This document shows, in pieces, positions 9,366 through 17,846 of a DNA stretch of 64,000 bases; within the stretch, counting starts at the first letter, position 1, and every line of letters begins with the position of its first letter. Source of the DNA: Imperialibacter roseus (GTDB taxonomy: Bacteria > Bacteroidota > Bacteroidia > Cytophagales > Cyclobacteriaceae); NCBI RefSeq assembly GCF_032999765.1, contig NZ_CP136051.1, forward strand, positions 4,130,417 to 4,194,416, given 5' to 3'. Below the pieces are notes generated by a model that was not told the DNA's origin, made no database searches, and saw nothing but the letters and a program-made list of their open reading frames with translations. Both the position numbers and the translations under genes were made by a program.

Positions 9366-11813
9366 TTATTCGTCTTTGAGCACATCCACCATATTGAGCC
9401 GGGCGGCAGTGTAAGAGCGGTAGCCCATGGTAACTAAGGTGACGAGCAAAGTAACCCCGAGGGAAATAGCCACGATTTCCCAGCCTATGGTAATGTGATA
9501 GGCGTAGCTTTCGAGCCACTTTTGCATGCCCAGGAAAGTGCCAGTCGCAGATATTAAAAAGGCGACAGACAAGACAACCAGAATCTCCTTTGTGAAAATA
9601 TTCAGTATTTGACCAACAGAGGCTCCCACTACTTTGCGAATGCCTATCTCCTTGCGCTTGGCATTTGCCATGTAATCTGTAAGGCCATACAGCCCTATCG
9701 CACAAATCACTATGGCCATCAAAGCGAAGAACCTCATCACTTTGCCCATCACGTCTTCCATACGGTACTGGTTGGCAACTCTCTGGTCAAGGAAGTTATA
9801 CTCAATAAGCAATTCAGGAAACACTTTCTCCCATTCTTCACTGATAATTGCCACGGCCGCTTGCCCTGCCTCGGGGTCGGTGGAAGCAAGTGCAATAGAC
9901 AACTCATAAAAGCCGTTTGGTCCATAATTCATCATTACAGGCACAGCCTCCTGATGAAGTGAATTGGCATTGAACTCCTCCACCACTCCTACTATCTGAA
10001 ATTTACCTCCCCAGGTTGCCTGGAACAGCTTCCCAAGCGCTTCCTGTGGATTAAAAATTCCCATTTTCCGAATAAGTGTTTCAGTAACAACAACTCTTTG
10101 ATTGATAATTGATTCACCCTCCGGCGACCTCTGATAGGTGTCAGTAGCATTCACATTTCTTCCTGCAAGCAATTTGATATCGAACAGGTCAAGGTAGTTT
10201 TCATCCACCTCTTTTACGTTCACGGTAAACAATTCATCTTCACCTTTTTCAGGGCTAAAATGCTGACCGGTGTTGTTAGTACTTGCCAGCGGCCCTCCCA
10301 AATTGAGACTAGCCTGCGCTATTTCGGGGTGCTTCAGCAGCTCGGTTTTTAGCACTTCCGATCGCTTTAAATCCGGCTCAGGAAACTGGATTGTCACAAT
10401 ACCATCCTTTCTGAATCCCATATCCTGGCTGCGGAAGTAGTCGAGTTGGAAAATGACAATGATGGTACCCATGATAAGACCTATGGACACCGCAAACTGA
10501 GAACCTACCAGCACTTTGCGAAGCGGAAACTTACTTTGCTTATCGATGTTAGAGATCTTTGTTCTTATGGCTGTTAATGGTGAAAAACCTGAGAGGACAA
10601 AAGCCGGGTACAAACCAGACAATAAGGACACCGCTGTGATCGAAATGGCACAGAAGACGATCCAGTTAGTCAACGGAACGTCCTTGATAGTCATTGGGTA
10701 GTCGATCAGGTCACCAGCCGCCCCAAGCATCACATCGGCTATGAGGAAGCTAACCCCGTGAGCCAGTGCCACAATGATGAAAGACTCTAACAAAAACTGG
10801 GCAATAAGCGCCGGGCGATGCCCGCCCAATACTTTTCTGATACCCACTTCCTTTGCTCTTTTTACAGCTCTGGCGGTAGAAATATTAATAAAATTGATAC
10901 TGGAAATCACTATAAGCAATACAGCCAGAGCAACGATAACCCTGATGGTGGCTGGTTCAAGAGACATGCCACTGTAGGTGCCGTAGTCGGTGGTATGAAC
11001 CTGGCTCAGGGGCTGTAGGAATACACTGTAACCATCAAGAGTATTGTTTTTTTCTACCACATCCTTTATGCCCGCCTCGACAACACTTTCCTGGGTTTGG
11101 CTATTCAGCTTAATGAGAGCCTGTGTATTGCCATTGAGCCTGTCCCATATCTTGCCTTCTCCAAAGTAGGCATTCACTCCTTCCTGGGCTTCATAGTACG
11201 CTACCATATTAAACGGAAAGTCGGTCGATTTTGGAAAATCCTGGTACACACCTTTCACGACTAAATCATGCTTGTTGCCAAGGTTAATAATCCGGCCCAG
11301 CGCTCTGTCGTACTCATTGTTGATATCAAAGAACTTTCGGGCGGTTGCTGTTGAAATAACTACCGAATTAACATCTGACAGCGCATTGGCAGAGGAGCCC
11401 GCTACCCACTCGAAATCAAGGATTTCAAACACATCCTGATAAGCAAAGCCTATATCCTCTTCCTTGAGCTTTTTTAATGCTCCTCCTTCCTGGGGGATGT
11501 TCACCTGCGCTGAAAGTGAGTACAAATTTGTAGCAGCTTCAATGCCTGGGATTTCACTCTTTATAGCGCCGGACAATGGATGGGGAACAGTGGCAAATTT
11601 CACATCGTCGTCCCCACTTTTCCAGTGGCTCACTACCCTGTATACCTGCTCCAGGTGGCTTTGGTGCTTGTCGTAGCTCAGCTGTAGGGTTAGAAACGAG
11701 TAAATGGCTATCACGCAGGAAGCACCTAATGTAAGACCCGCAAGACTGAGGACGGTATAGGTTTTGTTCCTTAAAAAATTCCGTACAGCAGTAAGAAAAT
11801 AGTTCCTAAGCAT
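9366..11813 (-). CDS. ABC transporter permease, double FtsX/MacB-like
   Basis: 815 residues with the same layout as the permease at 2933: an N-terminal membrane segment (about 20-42), a periplasmic core, three segments (about 285-410), a fourth near 430, a second periplasmic core and three C-terminal segments. The duplicated motif is AKEVGIRKVLG (about 320) and KEIGIRKVVG (about 720). It is diverged enough from the other three that they are not recent copies. No ATPase is adjacent. It is divergent from the twelve-PAS kinase gene at 12188, so regulation by that kinase system is conceivable but unproven. Confidence 0.9.
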   Translation of the reverse strand: MLRNYFLTAVRNFLRNKTYTVLSLAGLTLGASCVIAIYSFLTLQLSYDKHQSHLEQVYRVVSHWKSGDDDVKFATVPHPLSGAIKSEIPGIEAATNLYSLSAQVNIPQEGGALKKLKEEDIGFAYQDVFEILDFEWVAGSSANALSDVNSVVISTATARKFFDINNEYDRALGRIINLGNKHDLVVKGVYQDFPKSTDFPFNMVAYYEAQEGVNAYFGEGKIWDRLNGNTQALIKLNSQTQESVVEAGIKDVVEKNNTLDGYSVFLQPLSQVHTTDYGTYSGMSLEPATIRVIVALAVLLIVISSINFINISTARAVKRAKEVGIRKVLGGHRPALIAQFLLESFIIVALAHGVSFLIADVMLGAAGDLIDYPMTIKDVPLTNWIVFCAISITAVSLLSGLYPAFVLSGFSPLTAIRTKISNIDKQSKFPLRKVLVGSQFAVSIGLIMGTIIVIFQLDYFRSQDMGFRKDGIVTIQFPEPDLKRSEVLKTELLKHPEIAQASLNLGGPLASTNNTGQHFSPEKGEDELFTVNVKEVDENYLDLFDIKLLAGRNVNATDTYQRSPEGESIINQRVVVTETLIRKMGIFNPQEALGKLFQATWGGKFQIVGVVEEFNANSLHQEAVPVMMNYGPNGFYELSIALASTDPEAGQAAVAIISEEWEKVFPELLIEYNFLDQRVANQYRMEDVMGKVMRFFALMAIVICAIGLYGLTDYMANAKRKEIGIRKVVGASVGQILNIFTKEILVVLSVAFLISATGTFLGMQKWLESYAYHITIGWEIVAISLGVTLLVTLVTMGYRSYTAARLNMVDVLKDE

Positions 11814-12187
11814 AGTAGTAATGGTTAATCCTCAAGATTGATCTGCAAATAATTGTGCCAAAACAATAAACAATTGATTGTCAGATAATTAAAATAAATT
11901 AAAGTTAGCATCGTGTCCATAAATGGACATTGACTGTGAAAAATTGTACGCAATTAAAGATTTCGAAGCCATCATTTGCGGAAAACAAATTCTTTTACTA
12001 GAATGCTACACTTTCTATCTTTATAATTAACCACTGGCCATAGTCTAGTACCGATCATCTGATCTAAGAAGTTCCGGTAGGGTTACTTGACAGTCTTAAT
12101 TTTTAACGTTTTTTTTCCAACCAGCCTATGGTAGTGCAGTCAGCAGTGCCGCCTACGTGAAGTTGTAGAGGTATCTTTTGTCTTCGT
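11814..12187. other. Intergenic region between divergent permease and kinase genes
   Basis: 374 bp, AT-rich, holding the control regions of both neighbours. Just upstream of the kinase start is TATCTTTTG (about 12171-12179), one base longer than the TAnnTTTG consensus, so only a weak promoter candidate. No ORF, RNA gene or long repeat is visible. Confidence 0.5.
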
Positions 12188-15100
12188 ATGGATAAATCGC
12201 TCAATATCGCTCTGAAAAATGAAGTCTATCAACTTACCAGTACTAATGAAAGCATTTATGAAGCAATAGAAGAGTATGCACATAAAGGATATTGGTATTT
12301 GGATCTCAATGCCAAGACCAACTGGTGGGCAAATCCAAGATTTTGGGATTCTCTGGGATTTTCCTTTTCAGACGGCGAAACCGATGCACCACTGCCAGCG
12401 CTGGAGGAGGTACTTTTGCCTGACGACCTAACGGCACTACTTCAAACCATCGAACAGCTTTCAAAAGAAGATAGCTTCCTTCTTACACTCAAATACCGTC
12501 ATAAAAACAATCAGCACCTATCTTTTGCGGTACACGCAAAAATTGTAAGAGACAAAGCAGGAAAGGCCGCCAGGCTTCTCGCACTGCACAACAAAAGTAA
12601 GAACCAACCTTTTTTTGTCAATGAACTTTACAACCAGGTGCTCTATTCTATTCATGAGGGTTATCAACTTACCGACACGACGGGCAGTATATTGGATGCT
12701 AATGATAGCTTTTGCAAACTGATTGGTTACACAAGGGGCGAGCTCTTGACAATGAACATAACTCATTTGGCTGCTGAACTCACACCTGATCAGGTTCAGG
12801 ATTTCATTAACAAAGTTCTAGCCAAGAACGGCGGCACAATATCTACAAAAGCCAGGACAAAAGATGGCCGCCTGATAGATATCGAAATCAGGACAACCCT
12901 TATCGATCATAATGGGAAGCCGCTACTGGCCTCTTTCGTACGTGACGTAACTGAACAGTTAAGAACTAATGAAAGGCTCGAAATAGCCCTGCAGCAATAC
13001 AATTCTCACCGCAATAACTCTCCGCTGGGAACGGTAGAATATACAAAAGACCTGATTGTGACGCAGTGGTCGAGGCAATGCGAGGAAATTTTTGAATGGA
13101 CAGCGGATGAAATTTTAAGCGCCAATATTTCAGCTTTCAATCTCATTTATGAAGATGATATCGACGCCACAACCAACGTGGCCCTTGACCTGATGTCGGG
13201 CAAGGTAGACGGCAACGTCTCCTTGAATCGCAACTACACAAAAAGCGGCAAAATCATTACTTGCATATGGTACAACTCCGCCATCAAAAATGAAAAAGGC
13301 GAGGTGATCTCTATTATATCACTCGTTCAAGATGTTACACACGAGAAAGAAATTGAGTATAAACTGGTCGAAAATGAACGAGCGCTGGACGTATTCTTCA
13401 ACAACTCTCTGTATGGTTTCTTTTTTATGATGCTGGATGAGCCAGTAGCATGGGACGACACTGTGGACAAGAAAAAGGCGCTTGAGTATGTATTTGAACA
13501 CCAAAGAATCACAAAAATAAACCGGGCGATGTTATCGCAATATGGTGCACAGGAAAAAGAGTTTCTTGACTTAACCCCAAAGGATTTTTTCGACCATGAC
13601 ATTGATTATGGCAAAACTGTTTGGAAGGAGCTGTTTGACGACGGTTCGTTAAAGGTGGATACGCTCGAAAAGCGTTTTGATGGATCAACATTTTGGGTGG
13701 AGGGCGAATATGTGTGCCTTTACAACTCTGCCGGGGAAATCACGGGCCATTTTGGGATTCAATACGATGTCACCGAAAAGAAAGAGGCCGAGCTAGCATT
13801 GACAGCCAGTGAAGAAAAGCTTAAAGAGGCACAAAAAATGGCGAAAATGGGCGATTCCACCATCAACCTAATAACTGGTGAGTTTTTAGCGTCAGAAGGG
13901 CTTTTGGAGCTTGTCAGGGTTGAGAATATGGAGGGCCCCGAGTTAAAAAAATGGCTGGATGCCGCACAGCACCCTGAAGACTCCGGCAAATTGGAGTCTT
14001 GTGTGAGAAATTGCCTCGCAAATAAACAGGAGGTAATTCCACCGGTTGAGTATAGAATGACAAGAAAAGACGGCATTTTGATTTGGGTCAGAACTCAGGG
14101 AAAAATAATCTATGAGAATGAAAAACCGTCAACCATTTTCTTTACAACGCAGGACACCTCCCGCAGCAAAGCCGTAGAAGAGCAAATCAAAGCTTCGGAA
14201 CTACGTTTCAGGTCACTTATTGAAAATAGCAAAGATGGTCTGGTGATACTCTCTGTAGATGGCAACATTGATTACATATCCCCTTCTATTGCAGGAATAC
14301 TCGGTTATCAGGATAGCGAAATGGTTGGAATCGATCTTGAAAAAATGGTTCACCCCGAAGATATCGAAGGATTAATAAATGCTTTCCATTTGGCACTACA
14401 ACAACCGACGACTCCTATAACCGGTTTGTTATATAGAGCCAGGCACAAGCAGGGAAACTGGCGCTGGATGGAAGGGTCGCTGACCAACTTCCTAGAAATC
14501 CCTCATATAAGTGGTGTGGTTAATAACTTTCATGACGTAACCCAGCGACTGGAAAGCTCGAACCTTTTAAAAAAGGTCAACAATCAGCTAAAAGCTGCTC
14601 AAAAAATTGCACACCTTGGGTACTGGGAATGGAACTGGAAGGAGGAAACCGTCTTTTGGTCTGAGGAGCTTTACGCTATCTGCAAAACAGACAAAATACC
14701 TTCTGAGGCGGCCCTTTTTGCAGCCATCCATCCCGAGGATCAGCCCACATTTACTGCCTATAGGAAAAGATTATCCGAGGAAAAGTCAGAAACTACGATC
14801 GAATTTCGGTTTCTGATTGGAAAAGATGTCAGAATCTTCATGGTAAGGACCCTTCCCTTGCTTGATAGCAGCGGCAAAGTGATTGGCCTGGAAGGAACGG
14901 TTCAGGATATCACAGAAAGAAAAGAACGTGAACAAGAAATTCTAAGGCTTTCAACCTTTCCTTCCGAAAACCCAAATCCAGTGCTAAGGGTGCTGAAAGA
15001 CTATACGATTAGTTATTCCAACAAAGCCAGTCAGCCAATTTTGGTCAGCAAGAATTCAGATAAAGCGCCAAAACTGCCTGAACAGCTCCGGAATTTTGTA

Positions 15101-17470
15101 AAACAAACCTTTGACGGCTCCGAAATATTGCGAGCGGAATTCTCGGTTGGCGGTATTACCTATTCTTTTACGTCAGCCAGAAGTCAACAAGGCGATTATG
15201 TGAACCTGTACGGTCTGGACATCTCACCACAAAAGGAAATTGAAAAAGCCTTGAGAGACAGTGAATACCTGTTAAATGAGGTTGGGAGGATAGCCAAAAT
15301 TGGGGGTTGGGAACTGGATCCGGAAACAGGCGAAGGCACCTGGACCAGAGAAGTCGCCGAAATACATGATTTGCCGTTTGGCACTGAGGCCGGACTTGAA
15401 CTTGGGCTGAGTTTCTACCTCCCCTCGTCACGGAGTATCTTGGAAAAAGCTATAAATGATGCGTTTCAACTGGGTAAAGCATATGACCTCGAATTGGAGA
15501 TAATTACCGCAAAAGGTAATCGCAAGTGGGTTAGAACCATTGGAATTCCTTTACTAACCGACGATGGAAAGGTCAAGCTCAGGGGTTCGTTTCAGGACAT
15601 TACAGCACTTAAGAATGCCAAAGACAATATTCTTTTGGAGAAAGAGCTCTCCGACAATATCATCAACAGTTTACCCGGTGCATTTTATTTATATACTCAG
15701 GAAGGTGAGTTTTTAAGGTGGAACAAGAACCTTGAAGAAGTCACAGGGTACGCAGCTGAAGAAATCAGCACCATGCACCCTATCCAGTTCTTCCACGACA
15801 GTGAAAAGGAATTGCTGACAGAAAAAATAGAAAATGTATTTGTTGCCGGAGAAGACAGTGTCGATGCGCACTTTCTCACCAAAAGCGACCAGATGATCCC
15901 CTACTACTTCACAGGCAAGGCTATTTCCTACGATGGTGAAACCTGTCTCATGGGAGTAGGAATTGATACCAGCGAACGAAAAAAAGCATTGGAAGCTTTG
16001 AAGCACAGTGAGGAACAGTACCGCTCGCTGTTCGAGAACATGAATGAAGGTTTTGCTCTCTGCGAAATGGTTTATGAGAAAGGCAAGGCAGTTGATTTTA
16101 CGTATATACAAGTAAATAAAGCATTTGAAGACATTACTGGCCTCAAAAAACCGGTAGGAAAGAAAGTGTCGGAGTTGATCCCCGGAGTGGTACAAGCAAA
16201 CCAGGAGGAAATAGCCTTATTGAGCAGGGTATGCGAAACTGGGATTCCTGAAAGGTTTGAGGTAAAAGTAGAAGGACTGAATGTGTGGCTATCCTCCTCC
16301 GTGTTCAGTCCAAAGAAGGGATTTTTTGTGTCGATGTTTCAAGATGTTACCGAGCGCAAATTAGCAGCCATTGCCGTCGAGTCAAGTGAACAGAGGTTCA
16401 GGGCGCTTGTAGAACAGTCATTAACTGGCATTTATATTTTTGAGAAGGGAAAATTCATTTACGTCAATGATCATTTCGCCGATATGTTTGGCTACGAAGT
16501 AGATGAGGTTCTCACCACATTAAAACCTACGGATGTATTGACACAGTCGGAGTATTCAAGGTCAAGCGACCTGATTGACAAAAGGCTAACCGGTGAGCTC
16601 GATTTTGTGCACTATGTAGCGAAGGGGCTTAAGAAAGACGGAGCGACTATCTGGGTGGAAATTCATGGCTCAAAAATTGACCTCCAGGGTAAGGACGTAA
16701 TCACGGGCACTGTGCTGGATATTACGGATCGGATTAATTCCGAACAGGCAATGAAAGAGCTTCTTGAAACAACGACTAGCCAAAACATACGGTTGAAGGA
16801 TTTCTCCTTCATCACGTCTCACAATATCCGGTCGTCGGTATCGAACATTCTGGGATTGACAGAACTGCTCATTCAGGATCCTACAAATACCGAGTACCTG
16901 CGCATGCTGCGCACCAGCACTGAAAAAATGGATACAACCATAAGGAATATCAATGAGTTGATTCACTTTGAAAATGGCCTGGGAGAACAAGAACAGATAA
17001 ATTACAATGTAGTCCAGTCGATCAACAACGTTCTGGCACAGAACAACCAGGTAATTAAAGAAGGGGGGCTTGATGTCAGAACTGAAGTGGAGAACGAATT
17101 AAGCATCAGGTGCATTCCTGCCTACCTGGACAGTATATTGCAGAACCTTGTAACAAACGCTATCAAATACGGCACCACTAAAGATTCCAATATCATTGAA
17201 ATCAAGGGGAGAAAAACAGAGAATAAAATAGTGCTGGAAATAAAAGATTACGGAAGGGGGATAGATTTAGAAAAATTTAAAGATAAATTATTTAAAATTG
17301 GGGGTCGGTTCCATTCTTCAAGCGAGGGCCAGGGCCTGGGTCTCTACATGTCAAAGAGACAAATAGAGGCAATGGGTGGAGATATAGAGGTGGAGAGCCA
17401 GCCCGGCAAAGGCACAACTTTTAAAGTCAATTTCAATGCAAAAGGGCCGGAGAATTTTTTTGATAGATGA
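12188..17470 (+). CDS. Soluble sensor histidine kinase with about twelve PAS domains
   Basis: 1760 residues with no signal peptide or membrane segment, so a cytoplasmic sensor. I count about twelve PAS/PAC units in tandem between residues 20 and 1520. Each typically ends in a DVT/DIT-x-R/K-like linker such as VRDVTEQ, VQDITERKE, FQDVTERK or VLDITDR; the unit around 945-1045 is degenerate. The HisKA region has the phospho-acceptor His1545 in FITSHNIRSS, followed by a HATPase with the N box (NLVTNAIKYG), DYGRGI and GQGLGLYMSK. Most kinases of the family have one to five PAS domains. The adjacent response regulator overlaps its 3' end by 35 nt and is the likely partner. The signal is unknown; several PAS units could bind different ligands or act as spacers. 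Confidence 0.93.
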   Translation: MDKSLNIALKNEVYQLTSTNESIYEAIEEYAHKGYWYLDLNAKTNWWANPRFWDSLGFSFSDGETDAPLPALEEVLLPDDLTALLQTIEQLSKEDSFLLTLKYRHKNNQHLSFAVHAKIVRDKAGKAARLLALHNKSKNQPFFVNELYNQVLYSIHEGYQLTDTTGSILDANDSFCKLIGYTRGELLTMNITHLAAELTPDQVQDFINKVLAKNGGTISTKARTKDGRLIDIEIRTTLIDHNGKPLLASFVRDVTEQLRTNERLEIALQQYNSHRNNSPLGTVEYTKDLIVTQWSRQCEEIFEWTADEILSANISAFNLIYEDDIDATTNVALDLMSGKVDGNVSLNRNYTKSGKIITCIWYNSAIKNEKGEVISIISLVQDVTHEKEIEYKLVENERALDVFFNNSLYGFFFMMLDEPVAWDDTVDKKKALEYVFEHQRITKINRAMLSQYGAQEKEFLDLTPKDFFDHDIDYGKTVWKELFDDGSLKVDTLEKRFDGSTFWVEGEYVCLYNSAGEITGHFGIQYDVTEKKEAELALTASEEKLKEAQKMAKMGDSTINLITGEFLASEGLLELVRVENMEGPELKKWLDAAQHPEDSGKLESCVRNCLANKQEVIPPVEYRMTRKDGILIWVRTQGKIIYENEKPSTIFFTTQDTSRSKAVEEQIKASELRFRSLIENSKDGLVILSVDGNIDYISPSIAGILGYQDSEMVGIDLEKMVHPEDIEGLINAFHLALQQPTTPITGLLYRARHKQGNWRWMEGSLTNFLEIPHISGVVNNFHDVTQRLESSNLLKKVNNQLKAAQKIAHLGYWEWNWKEETVFWSEELYAICKTDKIPSEAALFAAIHPEDQPTFTAYRKRLSEEKSETTIEFRFLIGKDVRIFMVRTLPLLDSSGKVIGLEGTVQDITERKEREQEILRLSTFPSENPNPVLRVLKDYTISYSNKASQPILVSKNSDKAPKLPEQLRNFVKQTFDGSEILRAEFSVGGITYSFTSARSQQGDYVNLYGLDISPQKEIEKALRDSEYLLNEVGRIAKIGGWELDPETGEGTWTREVAEIHDLPFGTEAGLELGLSFYLPSSRSILEKAINDAFQLGKAYDLELEIITAKGNRKWVRTIGIPLLTDDGKVKLRGSFQDITALKNAKDNILLEKELSDNIINSLPGAFYLYTQEGEFLRWNKNLEEVTGYAAEEISTMHPIQFFHDSEKELLTEKIENVFVAGEDSVDAHFLTKSDQMIPYYFTGKAISYDGETCLMGVGIDTSERKKALEALKHSEEQYRSLFENMNEGFALCEMVYEKGKAVDFTYIQVNKAFEDITGLKKPVGKKVSELIPGVVQANQEEIALLSRVCETGIPERFEVKVEGLNVWLSSSVFSPKKGFFVSMFQDVTERKLAAIAVESSEQRFRALVEQSLTGIYIFEKGKFIYVNDHFADMFGYEVDEVLTTLKPTDVLTQSEYSRSSDLIDKRLTGELDFVHYVAKGLKKDGATIWVEIHGSKIDLQGKDVITGTVLDITDRINSEQAMKELLETTTSQNIRLKDFSFITSHNIRSSVSNILGLTELLIQDPTNTEYLRMLRTSTEKMDTTIRNINELIHFENGLGEQEQINYNVVQSINNVLAQNNQVIKEGGLDVRTEVENELSIRCIPAYLDSILQNLVTNAIKYGTTKDSNIIEIKGRKTENKIVLEIKDYGRGIDLEKFKDKLFKIGGRFHSSSEGQGLGLYMSKRQIEAMGGDIEVESQPGKGTTFKVNFNAKGPENFFDR

Positions 17471-17813
17471 TGACGAGATATTTTTGATGATCTCCACAGT
17501 GAATCTGAAGACTGTTTGCAGCGATGTGGAGATCCTTACGGCAACCAATGGGCAGGAGGGCCTGTTGCAACTCAACAGTGCCCAACCAAATGTGATTCTT
17601 CTGGACGTGAATATGCCAGTTATGGGGGGCTGGGAGTTTTTAGAAAAACTCTCTGACGTCGGCATTGGAGTAAACTTGGACTTCCCGATTTACATTACCA
17701 CCTCATCAGTGGACCCGGAGGATAAGCGAAGGGCCCAGCTCCATCCACTCGTTAAAGGTTTCATTGAAAAACCACTCACGGCTGAGAAAATAAGAGAGAT
17801 GGAAATATGCTAG
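17436..17813 (+). CDS. Single-domain response regulator
   Basis: 125 residues, a CheY-like receiver with no output domain. It has the acidic pocket Asp11-Asp13 (LIDDDE), the phospho-acceptor Asp57 in ILLDVNMP, Thr88/Thr89 and Lys112 in FIEKPL. The start at 17436 places the first beta strand at residue 6, as expected, and gives a 35-nt out-of-frame overlap with the kinase gene; no Met lies later before the conserved region. It probably receives phosphate from the kinase and acts by protein contact or as part of a phosphorelay. Confidence 0.92.
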   Translation: MQKGRRIFLIDDDEIFLMISTVNLKTVCSDVEILTATNGQEGLLQLNSAQPNVILLDVNMPVMGGWEFLEKLSDVGIGVNLDFPIYITTSSVDPEDKRRAQLHPLVKGFIEKPLTAEKIREMEIC

Positions 17814-17846
17814 CAATTCGCTAAAGCCAGCATATTTCAATTTCAG

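Noticed and set aside
9256-9705. 149-codon minus-strand ORF over the end of the second permease
   Set aside because: It is the permease read in another frame and crosses the terminator.
17436-17470. The 35-nt overlap as a frameshifted hybrid kinase
   Set aside because: The kinase ends normally after its G2 box and the receiver has its own Met at the right distance from its first strand, so two overlapping genes are more likely.
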